A stretch of DNA of 64,000 bases from Adiantum capillus-veneris (Eukaryota; Streptophyta; Polypodiopsida; Polypodiales; Pteridaceae). The position numbers and the translations under genes are program-made. Below are positions 36,901 to 48,175 of this stretch, piece by piece (position 1 is the first letter of the stretch; the number at the start of each line of letters is the position of its first letter). Below the pieces are notes generated by a model. It was given only the letters and a program-made list of their open reading frames with translations. It was not told the origin of the DNA and searched no databases. Where the stretch lies: positions 51,573,253 through 51,637,252 of the forward strand of contig CM043959.1 in assembly GCA_014529385.2 (NCBI GenBank). The letters are read 5' to 3'.

Positions 36901-38192
36901 AAGGATCTCCTCTATGCCATGCTTGGGGAAAGGTAAGAGGACATGATGCTTTTATTCTCTTTGACCCTGGTTCTACTCACAATTTTATATCTATGGAGTT
37001 AGCCACCAAGCTAGGCATACAATCCTACGAGATGGGAGATGTCCTACCCGCAGACAGTGCCTTTAAGGGGCAAGAAGCTTCAATCACTCCCTTAATTGGG
37101 AAATTGAGGCTTCATGTCCAAGGCTATGTGGACAAAGAGGACTTCTTTATCTCTCCTCTCAAGCATGAGGATCTAATCCTAGGGGCACCATGGTTTGACC
37201 GCCTGGCTGCCGATGTTAAATTTCCTGAAAGGAGAATCTCCTTTAAGTTCAGGGAAAAAGACATGTATATAGATGCTAAGGAAATGGGTAACATCATCCC
37301 CATTGTACATACACCAGCTTTCAACAAGTCAATAAAGAGCTCTATTTCCGAGTACATGATTTTTGTTAAAGATTCTCAAAATGAACCTAATGCTTTAAGA
37401 AACGAAAATAAAAGCAACCAAAAGGAATTAGAGTTATCCAATTTTCTCAAGGGGTTTCAAGATGTTTTTATTGACGACATCCCTTGTGAGCTACCTCCTA
37501 AACGAGGTAATGATGACCATGCAATTGAACTTCTTCCAGGAAGTTCACCGCCTAATAAACCTCCTTATAGAGTTTCTCAAGCTCAACAAGAGGAGATTAT
37601 GCGGCAAGTGCATGAGTTAGTTGAGAAGGGCATAGTTAGGCTTAGCTCATCTCCATTTTGCTCACCTGTGCTATTAGTGCAAAAGAAAGACGGCACATAT
37701 CGTATGTGTGTCGACTATAGAGCACTAAATAGGATCACTATCAAGAATAGGTTTCCCGTTCCACAGGTAGAAGACCTATTTGATAAGCTACAAGGATCGA
37801 CCTACTTCAGTAGGGTTGACCTAAAGAGTGGCTATCATCAAATAAGGATAGTTGATCAAGACATTGTAAAGACCGCGTTTCGCACTACATTTGGTCTTTA
37901 CGAATACATTGTCATGCCTTTTGGCTTGACCAATGCACTAGCCACATTCAACCGCTTGATGGAGAAGCTATTTAGGCCTCATCGAACCTTCACTAGAGTG
38001 TTCTTTGATGATATTATCATCTACTCTAATTCATTGGAGGAACACAAGCAACATCTCCAAGTAATATTTCAAGTTTTAAGAGAGAATAAAGTTTATGTTA
38101 ATCGAAAGAAAAGTGAATTTTTCTTGCAAGAGATTCAGTATTTAGGTCACATTATCTCTCAAGATGGCATCAAATGGATCCATCCAAGTTAG
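36901..38192 (+). pseudogene. pol: Chromovirus A protease and reverse transcriptase
   Basis: The frame is open from 36489 to 38192. Protease: AFILFDPGSTHNFIS, with Pro at the position of Thr/Ser in the usual D-T/S-G; B shares this Pro, so it is ancestral to the pair. Reverse transcriptase: KKDGTYRMCVDYRALN, NRFPVPQVEDLFDKL, YFSRVDLKSGYHQIR (first catalytic Asp), FGLYEYIVMPFGLTNA and VFFDDIIIYS (catalytic Asp pair; FFDD in place of YVDD). It copies the element RNA in the cytoplasmic particle. The frame is lost at about 38170, where one A appears to be missing before ATGGATCC; B keeps the frame there. Confidence 0.85.
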
Positions 38193-39828
38193 AGGTAATA
38201 AAAGGATGGCCTAAACCAAGGAATCTGCATGAACTAAGAAGCTTCATAGGTATGTGTGCATACTATAGACGCTTCATAGAAAAGTTCTCACAAATTGTGG
38301 GACCATTACACGACCTAACAAAAAAAGCATTAGGTATACATGGTCTGCTAAGGAGAACAATGCTTTTGAAAAGCTTAAAGAAAAGCTTATCTCTCAACCT
38401 GTGCTTACACTACCGGATCTCTCAAAACCATTTGAGGTCCAATGTGATGCTTGTGGTGATTGCCTTGGAGCTGTTTTGCTCCAAGATGGGCACGCCATAG
38501 GCTATGAGAGCCGAAGGCTCGACCCTGTTGAGCAAGCTCTAGGCATATACGAAAAGGAACTCCTTGCAGTTCTACATGCCTTAGACTCATGGAAGCACTA
38601 TTTATTGGGGACTCCTTTCATTCTGCGAACGGATCACCAAAGTCTTAAGTACTTCATGACGCAGACCAAGCTCTCCGACAAACAAATGAGGTGGGAAAAT
38701 TTCCTTTCGCAATTTCATTTTCATATTGCTCACATTGCTGGCAAGCATAATCAAGTAGCCGATGCACTCTCAAGACGACCGAGAGTGAATGCGGTTTCCA
38801 TAGCAACTCACAATGATCTATCTTCAATGATAGATGAGTATGCTATTGATTCCGATTTTAGAGATGTGATTTCAGCCCTTACATTAGGGAAGAAAGAAGA
38901 ACCATTTACTTTACAAGATGGCTATCTTCTCTATGGCAATAGACTATGCATCACTAACTCCTTGCGTGAGAAAGTAATGTATGAATCTCATGCTCCCCCG
39001 TATGCGGGGCATAGGGGGATTCAGTCTACCTTAAAGGGAATTGAAACATATTTCTATTGGCCTACCATGAAAGTGAACATACAAGAGTATGTTTCCAAAT
39101 GTGTGGTATGTCAAAAGACAAAATTTGATAGAGGGAAGCAACCTGGATTGCTTCAACCCTTGCCAATCCCTAATTCACCATGGGAGAGCATATCCATGGA
39201 TTTTATCTTTGGATTGCCTAAGTCTATCCATGGGAATATGGGAATATGGACGATAGTAGACAGGTTCAGTAAACAAGCTCATTTTATACCTGTCAAAAAG
39301 ACTATCAAAGCCCATCAAATGGCAACCCTCTTCATTTCACAAATTTTCAAATACCATGGCTTACCAATGTCCATAGTGTCGGATAGAGATCCTAAAATGA
39401 CCAGTAATTTCTGGAAGGGTCTCTTTGAGAATTTAGGGACAAGGCTAAATTTCTCTTCGGCCTATCATCCACAAACGGATGGCCAAAGTGAAATAGCTAA
39501 CCTAAGAATTCTCGATCTACTAAAAGCCTATGTAACGAAAGTAGATCAAAGATCCCAATGGGAGAAGTACTTACCCTTAGTGGAGTATGCTTACAATAAC
39601 ACTGTACATACTTCCATGGGAAAAGCACCTTTCGAGGTAATTGAGGGAAGATCAAAAAGTCCCTTGCTACTTAAGGTACATGGGAAGATATTCACTGCAG
39701 ATGAGTATAGCCGAGACCTACAAGAATCTTTTCAAAAGATTAAAGATGCTATCTCTATCTCACAGCAAAGGCAAAAGGCTGCTGCTGACAAGCACAGAAG
39801 AGCCCAAGCCTTTAAAGAAAACGATTGG
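38174..39828 (+). pseudogene. pol: Chromovirus A RT thumb, RNase H and integrase
   Basis: After the shift at 38170 one frame covers the RT thumb (LRSFIGMCAYYRRFI) to about 38325, where an A7 run shifts it again. The frame is then open from 38401. RNase H residues are visible: QCDACG (Asp), YEKELLAV (Glu), RTDHQSL (Asp) and VADALSR (Asp). Integrase: the His pair around SHAPPYAGHRG and CVVCQK form the zinc module, and the DDE core is SMDFIFG, VSDRDPKMT and DGQSEIAN. The reading is cut at 39828 and continues into 13 unrelated codons. The integrase C terminus and chromodomain are missing. All catalytic residues that can be checked are present, so the damage is recent relative to elements I and II. 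Confidence 0.85.
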
Positions 39829-39990
39829 GGCTTGTCAACGAGCAAAAATGCCAAGACGAGTAGATAGCATGTCCTTAAGACCAATGATGGGAGCTAGAGC
39901 CTTCAAAAAATGGAGTATAGACTTTGTTGGGCCAATACAACCACCTGCTTATAGAAACCAAGCTCAATATATTATTGTAGCTATGAACTA
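39829..39990 (+). pseudogene. Integrase relic of element II type
   Basis: A 162-bp sliver wedged between A and B. In frame it reads ACQRAKMPRRVDSM, then KKWSIDFVGPI and QAQYIIVAMNY. This is the second zinc Cys, the first catalytic Asp region and the following strand of a Tat/Athila-type integrase, unlike the chromoviral one. The remainder of such an integrase resumes at 48176, so B inserted into (and partly deleted) this gene. Confidence 0.7.
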
Positions 39991-40845
39991 TGTAATGGAA
40001 ATTGCCTATGAACTTTGAGAGTAGCGGAATTAGGAAATTAGGTGAAGCACTTTTGAGAGATTCTTTGTGAGCATAGCGGTTGAACTTAATTGATGGTAGC
40101 AACATAAACATGGAACTTAGTTAACTTGGCATGAACAATACTTTTGCAAGAGAGAGAGTTCGGAGAACATGACAATAGTTGAGGACCGGATTCATAAGGT
40201 CCCCCCTCCAATAGGCATTTGTATTATAATTTCTCCCATCAAGAGAGACTTAGTACAATACAATCTTTGTGTTCCTTGTAACCTAAGTGATGCAATGAAG
40301 ATGGAAAGCTTCATGCATCAGAAGCATAACATAAACTTGAAGAAACCATTAACTATCCCAAGCCTAAGTCCTAAGGCCTCAAACACCTTCAAAGATGGAG
40401 AGAGCTAGCGGGGAATGAGGATAGGGAAGAGGAAGAAGAAACATTCCATAGAAGAAAGAAATAGTTCCTCACTTATCATTACTCTTCTTGCTAGCATACA
40501 TAATAGCATAGTAATGAAGATTGAGAAGATGGCAAGCTTAAGCATTGAAGCATGACTCTTGGTTGGATTTGCATTCCATAGCCAAGAGTGTTGGTGTAGG
40601 CTTTCACTCTCACAAGCTTGGAGAAGGAGGTGGTGTTCCTCAACTTTCACCTGGTGAGAATGGCTTTGCAAAATGAGTGTGTGTGTGGAGTATATCCCCC
40701 TAGCACCCCCTCACCTTGCTTTGGGCAAGTGGTGACCTTTCTGCATGTTGCAAGCTCATTGGACCCCTCTCCCCCTAGCCAATCACATGCAACATGCAGT
40801 CAAGTACATGGGTAGTCTTTTGACAAAAGTGTCCTCCTTACCCCT

Positions 40846-40894
<49 letters not shown>
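40846..40894. repeat. (GA)n microsatellite within LTR
   Basis: About 49 bases of GA. The other LTR copy (47889-47898) has only a few GA units, so the tract expanded after insertion. Confidence 0.9.
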
Positions 40895-40898
<4 letters not shown>

Positions 40899-41221
40899 AA
40901 AATATCTAGATATTTGTTAGATGGAAGTAGAAGCTCATTGGACCCCTCTTTAGCCCAACCAATAGCATTCAAGCACACCATGTGGTTAAGCTTAGTGAGA
41001 GTCTGACATGTGTCCCATGTGCTCTTTTAGAATTCCCCTTACATTGAGATTTTTATGCATAGGAAGTTTCTCAAGCAACTTCCTCATTAAGTGTGTAGGT
41101 TCTCTTTTTGAATCAAGCATCTTACCCCCGATGCATAGGAAGCTTATCAAGAAACTTCCTCATTAAATGTGAAGTACCTCAAGTACCTTAGTCATCAAGC
41201 ATGACAAGCACCTTAGGTGGA

Positions 41222-41430
41222 GTTCCCACCTCAAGCATAGCCCTAGCTTGCTTAAGTTTAGGTTGGGTTCCCACCTCAAGCACAACCCTATCTTGCTTAA
41301 GTTTAGGTTAGGTTCCCACCTCAAGCACAACCCTAGCTTGCTTAAGGTTCCCACCTCAAGCACAGCCCTAGCTTGCTTAAGTTCAGGTCGGGTTCCCACC
41401 TCAAGCTCAGCCCTAGCTTGCATAAGGTCA
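41222..41430 (-). repeat. LTR minisatellite, five units
   Basis: Units beginning gttcccacctcaagc start at 41222, 41267, 41312, 41347 and 41392 (spacing 45, 45, 35, 45). Confidence 0.85.
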
Positions 41431-41685
41431 AAGGACTTTTAACACTAACCATTGGAGGTTTGTAATGAAGCTAACCCTAAGGTCTTTTAAGCTTCATTAG
41501 TTAACCTTGCTCTTTGACAGAACATCTCTCATTTGGGCCCCTTTACCATTGGCCCCGTGTTGAGATAGATCCGTAAGCACGTGTCTATAATCTAACCCTT
41601 GTTCCCATTTATTATCCCATATTAAATGATCAGTTTAATATGAGAAAATCATTTGGGTTGGTTAGATATTAGATATTTAATGTCA

Positions 41686-41700
41686 TTACCTCTCTCTTGA
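41686..41700 (-). other. Polypurine tract of chromovirus B
   Basis: On the minus strand, tcaagagagaggtaa sits directly upstream of the 3' LTR. Confidence 0.55.
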
Positions 41701-42037
41701 AATCATAGTTGTCCTCGACTATGAGGTAAAAGAGATAAAGTCGTAGTAATTAGTCAATTTGTCTTAGCGGGTAGAGGATCCCATTTTAAACTACGACATC
41801 ATTCCAAGATGGATGACTAATTGGTGCTTGGGAGACATAGATTCCGCAACCATGTCCGCTCTTTAGTCCATTTCATCCTCCCAAGTAGAGTGACAAATTC
41901 TACATGGTGTTTGAGAGACTTCGTCATCCCAAACATGATTCTTAGTATGCATACTACTTAAATTTGTGCACAATAAAGAGAGAATTAGTCTTATAAGACA
42001 AAATCATTGATCATTTAAAAGAAACATGTACATTTGG

Positions 42038-43834
42038 TTACTCTAATGTAGCATTGTAAGCGTTGACAAGGTTCATACTATCCTTAAGCTGGATTCCTTG
42101 CATCCATCTAGCATCTTCAAAAGGATAATTTTTGAACTTAATAAGATACCCTCGGATAATCTTACCATGTCGTAGTACCTTGTCTTCATGCCGAAGGATA
42201 GCTTCGGGTTGTAATACCTCTTCTTGATCTTCGATCTCGGGAGGGTCTTCAATAATTGGTTCATTTGGAGGCTCTCCTTTGTAGGGCTTGAGTAGGCTCA
42301 CATGAAAATCATTGTGTATGAGACAATGGTTAGGTAACTTGAGTTGATAAGCCACCTCATTGATTGGCCTCAAAATTTTAAAAGGACCATAGTATCTTTT
42401 TGCTAGTTTAGGATAATACTTTTGATGGCCCGTAGGATTTTTGCCCGTCATTTGCCTCAATCGAGCCTTAGAAAACTTAAGTAAGACCCAATCATTTTCT
42501 TTGAACGTTAAGGCCCTTTTGTGCTTGTCAGTAGTAGCTTTTTACCTTAGTTGGGAGATGGATATAGCCTCCTTAATCTTTTGAAAAGATATTTGCAGGT
42601 CACGGCTTTACTCATCGGCAGCGAAGATCTTCCCATGTACTTTAAGTAGCAAGGGACTTTTAGGTCTTCCCTCTATGATTTCAAAAGGTACTTTTCCCGT
42701 ACAAGTATGCATAGTATTATTATACGCATACTCTACAAGAGGTAAGTACTTTTCCCATTGTGAGAGTTGATCTATTTCTGTAACATAGGTCTTTAGTAGA
42801 TCAAGAATTGTAAGATTGGCTATCTCACTTTGGCCATCCGTTTGTGGGTGATAGGCTGAAGAGAAATTCAATCTTGTACCTAGATTTTTGAAGATACCTT
42901 TCCAAAAATTACTGGTCATTCTAAGATCTCTATCTGACACGATGAATGTTGGCAATCCATGGTGTTTGAAAATCTGTGATATGAAGAGAGTTTCCATTTG
43001 GTGTGCCTTAATAGTCTTCTTGATAGGGATAAAGTGTGCTTGCTTGTTGAACCTGTCAACTATTTTCCATATTCCCCCATGGATAGATTTTGGTAATCCA
43101 AAGATAAAATCCATGGATATACTCTCCCATAGTGAATTAGGAATTGGAAATGGGTGGAGTAATCCAAGTTGCTTCCCTCTATCATACCTGGTATTTTGGC
43201 ATACTACACATTTTGAAACATACTCTTGTATGTCCACTTTCAGGGTAGGGCAATAAAAGTACGTCTCTACTCCTCGAAGAGTAGGTTGAATGCCTCTATG
43301 CCCCGCATAGGGAGGAGCATGGGATTCATACATGACTTTCTCACGAAGGGAGTGGGTAACACATAGTCTATAGCCATGGAGAAGATAACCATCCTGCAAG
43401 GTGAATGGTTCCTCTTTCTTCCCCAAAGAAAGGGATAAAATTATGTCTTTAAAGTCAGGGTCAATAGCATACTCATCTATCATAGAAGATAGATCATTGT
43501 GAGTTGCTATTGACACATCATTAACTTTTGGTCGTCGTGAAAGTGCATCAGCCACTTGATTTTGCTTACTAGCAATGTGAGCAATGTGGAAATTAAATTG
43601 TGAAAGAAAATTTTCCCACCTCATTTGTTTGTCGGAAAGCTTTATTTGCATCATGAAGTACTTGAGACTTTGATGGTCTCTTCGTAAAATGAATGGAGTC
43701 CCCAATAGATAGTGCTTCCATGTGTCTAGGGTATGTAGAAGAGCTAACAGCTCTTTCTCATAAATGCCTAAGACCCGTTGAGCCATGTTGAGCCTTCGGC
43801 TCTCATATGCTATGGCATGCACTTCTTGAAGCAA
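42038..43834 (-). pseudogene. pol: Chromovirus B RNase H, integrase and chromodomain
   Basis: One minus-strand frame from 43834 to 42038 is interrupted by two TAA codons (42610-42608, where A has TAT, and about 42540). RNase H: YEKELLAL, RRDHQSL, VADALSR. Integrase: the zinc module ends CVVCQNT; the catalytic residues are SMDFIFG, VSDRDLRMT and DGQSEIAN. The integrase C-terminal domain is KRYYGPFKIL and HVSLLKPYKG. The last 60 residues are a chromodomain: PEAILRHEDKVLR, GYLIKFKNYPFEDARW, with Trp/Phe and the acidic ED pair at the usual places. Chromodomains guide integration toward chromatin marks. This confirms the chromovirus assignment for both A and B. Confidence 0.85.
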
Positions 43835-44657
43835 GACTGCTCCAAGGCAATCACCACAAGCATCACGTTGGACCTCAAATGGCTTTGAGAGATCTGGAAA
43901 AATAAGAATTGGTTGGGAGGTAAGCTTCTCTTTGAGCTTATCAAAAGCACTTTTCTCCTTAGCAGTCCATGAATACTTAACGTTTTCTTTGTTAAGTCAT
44001 GTAATGGTCGTGCTATTTGAGATAATTTTGCTATGAAGCGTCTATAGTATGCACACATACCAATAAAGCTTCTTAGTTCATGTAGATTCCTTGGATTAGG
44101 CAATGCTTTTATTACCTCCAACTTTGGTGGATCCATACAAATACCATCTTGAGAGATAATATGACCTAAGTATTGAATCTCTTGAAGGAAAAATTTGCTT
44201 TTCTTTTGATTGAGAAAAGTTTATTCTCCCTTAATGCTTGAGAAATCACTTGGAGATGTTGCTTGTGTTCCTCCAAGGAATTGGAGTAGATGATGATTTC
44301 ATCAAAGAACACTCCAGTGAATTTGTGGTGGGGTCTAAAAATTTTCTCCATTAATCGATTCAATGTAGCGGGTGCATTAGTCAAGCCAAAAGGCATGACT
44401 AGATATTCATAAAGGCCAAACGTTGTACGAAACACGGTCTTTAGGATATCTTCATTCACTATCCTTATTTGATGGTAGCCACTTTTAAGGTCAATCCTAC
44501 TGAAGTAGGTAGATCCTTGTAGCTTATCAAACAGATCTTCTACCTGAGGTACGGGAAATCTGTTTTTGATAGTGATATGGTTTATTGCATGATAGTCCAC
44601 ACACATGCTGTATGTCCCATCTTTCTTTTGCACTAAAAGGGCGAGAGGATTTACCAA
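43810..44657 (-). pseudogene. pol: Chromovirus B reverse transcriptase
   Basis: Two minus-strand frames, 44657-44166 and 44136-43810, offset by a shift near 44170. Motifs are KKDGTYSMCVDYHAIN, YFSRIDLKSGYHQIR and VFFDEIIIYS, where the second catalytic Asp of the FFDD pair has become Glu. The thumb reads LRSFIGMCAYYRRF. A further shift near 43900-43830 precedes RNase H. The region joining protease to the first RT motif is missing, replaced by a 19-bp direct duplication (44639-44657 and 44658-44676). Confidence 0.8.
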
Positions 44658-46474
44658 GGGCGAGAGGATTTACCAAGTGGTATAGTATGATGAGACTCAT
44701 TAGCATCTATATACATATTCTTTTCCCTGTAGGAGAAGTAGATTCTCCTTTCAGGGAACTTCATGTTGGCAACCATGCGGTTGAACCATGGTACCTCTAC
44801 GATAGCATCCTCATGTTGGAGAGGAGAGATAAAGAAGTCTTCTTTGTCGACATAGCTTTGGACATGAAGCCTCAACTTCCCAATCAAGGGAGTAACAGAG
44901 GCTTGTTGTCCCTTGAAAGCGGCATCGACAATTACAACATCTCCCATCTCAAAAGCTTGAATGCCCAACTTGGTGGCCAACTCCATTGATATGAAGTTGA
45001 GAGTAGAACTAGGGTCAAACAAGATGAAGGCATCATGCTCCCTTACCTTTCTCCAAGCATAGGAGAGAGGTGATCCTTTGCAATGAGTATCCTCTTTTAG
45101 AGCTTCGATAGTGGAAGCTCTAGGAGTCTCATTGCGAGCATTTCTTTTGGGGCAAGAACGATAGCCATGTCCTTGCTCCCCACACTTAAAACATTTGTGA
45201 TCCTTGCGAAAAGTTTCAAGCTCTTCAGGAGAGAGTTTATTTTAACCTTTGTAAAATCCTTTCTCCTTGGACCGATTGTTGTTGTTGTTGGAATGGCCGT
45301 GGGAGAAATTTTGGGTATTAATTTTTTCTTTTGCATCATTTTTGTCTTTATTTTCCATGGGTTTGACATTCCGTCTAACCCCTTGTTGGAAATTGATGCG
45401 TGAAGCAACCAAGGTATGGTGGATTACTTCGCTGATAGAGTCAGGCCGTTGAGAGTTGACATACTCGGCCATCTGTTCAGGTAATCCCGCACAGAATTGT
45501 TGTTTTTTCTCGGCAAAGTCTATCTTTTGAAAGACAATAGCCTTGAGATGTAAATCCCAAAACTTGTCCACATATTTGTGGATAGACTCATGACAGAGAA
45601 GCCTTAAACTCCGTCATTCGGTGAGAACTTTGTCCTTTGCATCACTTGCAAGGAATTGCTTCATGATGGAAACTCGTAGAGTTTTCCATGTCTTTGGGGC
45701 TTCACCATTGCCTCGAAGTCTAGCCCACCATTGACGAGCCGATTTTTGGATGTGCATAGCTACATGACGTAGCTTGGAGGACTCCGTGAAGCCCTTGTCT
45801 CCAAATGCCATATCAAATTGTTGGATGACGGAAAATAATTTGTCGGTAGCACCAAAGGTGCCATCATAGGTGAGAAAAGAGATACTCTTTCCTCTCTCTT
45901 TGAACTTCTTGAGCTTTTGTGACCTTCGCCATGCAGGGTAAGATTTGCGATCTCCTCCCCTCTTATATTCTCTAGAAGAATAGCCATAGCTTTCATCAGT
46001 AGAGGAGGAAGGTGAAGAAGAAGGAGAAGAGGGTGACCTCTTTCTTGCCCTTTTCTTCCTTGGTTTCCTCTCTTCCCTTTTGGAGTTACGAGGAGAAGGA
46101 CTATGGGTTAATCATTTCCTCTTGGGAGGAGTTGGTGATCATTTAGTCCTCCTTCGTGGAGCCACATCTTTGGAGGAATTTAGGGATTCATTGCTTTCTT
46201 GATCTTTGGATTCCTCCTCTCGTATGGGAGAGAGTCTTCTTTTGGGGTTCTCTTCAAGAGGCCTCGTAAGCTCTCTCTCTTCTTGGAGAGGAAAGGAAAT
46301 CCCATAAGCACGAAGTTTTTGAGTAACTTCGGCTTGCAGAGTGGGGTTGCCCATAGCCTGTTGCAACCTAGTGACAAGATAATTAACAAATATGGGGGCA
46401 TCATCATTGGCACCTTCATGTGCAAAATCAAAGTTATCAATGTTCATTCTCCTCTCTTGGTTATTCTCAACCAT
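44651..46474 (-). pseudogene. gag-pro: Chromovirus B Gag and protease
   Basis: The minus-strand frame from an ATG at 46474 (MVENNQERRMNIDN) stays in one frame to 44651, broken by TGA near 46140 and near 46112, TGA at 45616-45614 (A has TGG) and TAA at 45244-45242. Capsid core: SARQWWARLRGNGEAP. Zinc knuckle: CFKCGEQGHGYRSC. Protease: AFILFDPSSTLNFIS, with Ser replacing Gly in the active-site turn in addition to the shared Pro. Gag and protease share one frame, showing that the intact family made a single Gag-Pol polyprotein. The frame ends at the deletion junction. Confidence 0.8.
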
Positions 46475-46820
46475 GCTAATTAAACTTATGTGTTTACTTA
46501 GTGTATGCTTTGGCAATTCAAAACCTTAGTTGCTACTCCTCTTAGCCTTTTAAAATAGGCGCTTAAGTATCTACACCCACGGCTCGAACTGGTTAATTAT
46601 AGAGAGTAGTGGAGTGAGTCTAACATAGCGAAGTTGTCGAGGGATAGCTTCTTTCGGACTTCTTATGGCTCAATAATGGTAAAGCCGTAGGCAAGTCTAA
46701 AAACATTCCATTATTAAGACCAAAGCTCCCGAGGTATGCACCATATCCCACATAGTGGGCTCAACAAAACCGATAATAGATCCCAGACCCACTTACCCTA
46801 ATACAATTAACAAAAACAAC

Positions 46821-47146
46821 CATTAATACGCTACTTAAGGACCTCTCTTCTTAAGCAAGAAAAGAGAAACCAAATGCTCTGATACCAATGTAATGGAAAT
46901 TGCCTATGAACTTTGAGAGTAGCATAATTAGGAAATTAGGTGAAGCACTTTTAAGAGATTCTTTGTGAGCATAGCGGTTGAACCATTAATACGCTACTTA
47001 AGGACTTCTCTTCTTAAGCAAGAAAAGAGAAACCAAATGCTCTGATACCAATGTAATGGAAATTGCCTATGACCTTTGAGAGTAGCAGAATTAGGAAATT
47101 AGGTGAAGCACTTTTAAGAGATTCTTTGTGAGCATAAACATGGTAC
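46821..47146 (-). repeat. 163-bp tandem duplication across PBS
   Basis: cattaatacgctacttaagg starts at 46821 and again at 46984. Each copy includes the PBS (46876-46887 and 47039-47050) and the LTR end (46889 and 47052). The copies differ at only a few positions. Confidence 0.8.
46876..46887 (-). other. Primer binding site, tRNA-iMet (copy 1 of 2)
   Basis: The plus strand reads GCTCTGATACCA, the complement of TGGTATCAGAGC. The second copy is at 47039-47050. Confidence 0.85.
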
Positions 47147-48175
47147 TTAGTTAACTTGGCATGAACAATACTTTTGCAAGAGAGAGAGTTTAGAGAACAT
47201 GACAATAGTTGAGGACCGGATTCATATGGAGCTAGTCCCCCCTCCAATAGGCATTTGTATTATAGTTTCTCCCATCAAGAGAGACTTGGTACAATATAAT
47301 CTTTGTGTTCCTTGTAACCTACGTGATGCAATGAAGATGGAAAGATTCATGCATCACAAGCGTAACATAAACTTAAAGAAAGCATTAACTATCCCAAGCC
47401 TCAGTCCCAAGGCCTCAAACACCTTCGAAGGTGGAGAGAGCTATCGGGGAATGAGGATAGGGAAGAGGAGGAAGAAACATTCCATAGGAGAAAGGAATAG
47501 TTGCTCACTTATCATTAGTCTTCTTGCTAGCACACATAATAGCATAGTAATGAAGATGGAGAAGATGGAAAGCTTAAGCATTGAAGCATGACTCTTGGTT
47601 GGATTTTCATTCCATAGCCAAGAGTGTTGGTGTAGGCTTTCACTCTCAGAAGCTTGGAGCAGGAGGTGGTGTTCCTCAACTTTCACCTAGTGAGAATGGC
47701 TTTGCAAAATGAGTGTGTGTGTGTGTGTGGAGTATATCCCCCTAGCACCCCCCCTCCTTGATTTGGGCGAGTGGTGACCTTTCTGCATGTTGCAGGCTCA
47801 TTGGACCCCTCCCCCCCTAGCCAATCACATGCAGCATGCAGTCAAGTACATGGGTAGTCTTTTGACAAGTTTCCTCCTTACCCCTTAGAGAGAGAGATAG
47901 CTTGAAAATATATAGATATTTGTTAGATGGAAGTAGAATCTCATTGGACCCCTCTTTAGCCCAACCAATAGCATTCAAGCACACCATGTGGTTAAGCTTA
48001 GTGAGAGTTTGACATGTGTCCCATATGCTCTTTTAAAATTCCCCTAACTTTGAGATTTTTATGCATAGGAAGTTTCTCAAGTAACTTCCTCATTAAGTGT
48101 GTAGGTTCTCTTTTTGACTCAAGCATCTTACCCCCCATGCATAGGAAGCTTCTCAAGCAACTTCCTCATTAAATG
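46889..48175 (-). repeat. Chromovirus B 5' LTR, outer end truncated
   Basis: Begins (plus strand) TGTAATGG at 46889, repeated at 47052. It follows the 3' LTR copy up to cctcattaaatg at about 48175 and then passes directly into integrase coding sequence. The minisatellite and outer ~500 bp seen in the 3' LTR are absent, so the outer end was deleted and no target-site duplication can be recovered. Confidence 0.75.

Larger units (their letters stand above)
33450..39828 (+). mobile_element. Chromovirus A (Ty3/gypsy), 3' truncated
   Basis: A 5' LTR, a tRNA-iMet PBS and a Gag-Pol reading frame through the integrase core. The element stops abruptly at 39828, after KENDW, where relative B continues into the integrase C terminus and chromodomain. 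The 3' LTR is missing. It was inserted into the element II gag. Clade placement rests on the iMet PBS, single gag-pol layout and the chromodomain in copy B. The breaks are a TAA, a TAG and three frameshifts. Confidence 0.8.
39991..41685 (-). repeat. Chromovirus B 3' LTR (~1.7 kb)
   Basis: On the plus strand it runs from TGTAATGG to TTAATGTCA. It contains a (GA)n tract at 40846-40894 and a five-unit minisatellite at 41222-41430. The start repeats at 46889 and 47052. Confidence 0.75.
39991..48175 (-). mobile_element. Chromovirus B (Ty3/gypsy), minus strand
   Basis: 3' LTR 39991-41685, polypurine tract, pol, gag, PBS and 5' LTR (46889 to about 48175, outer end truncated). It is the same family as A by near-identical protein stretches, but convergent with it. 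It keeps the chromodomain that A lost. It has several stops, an internal deletion between protease and reverse transcriptase, and a 163-bp duplication over the PBS. It was inserted into the outer integrase gene. Confidence 0.8.
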
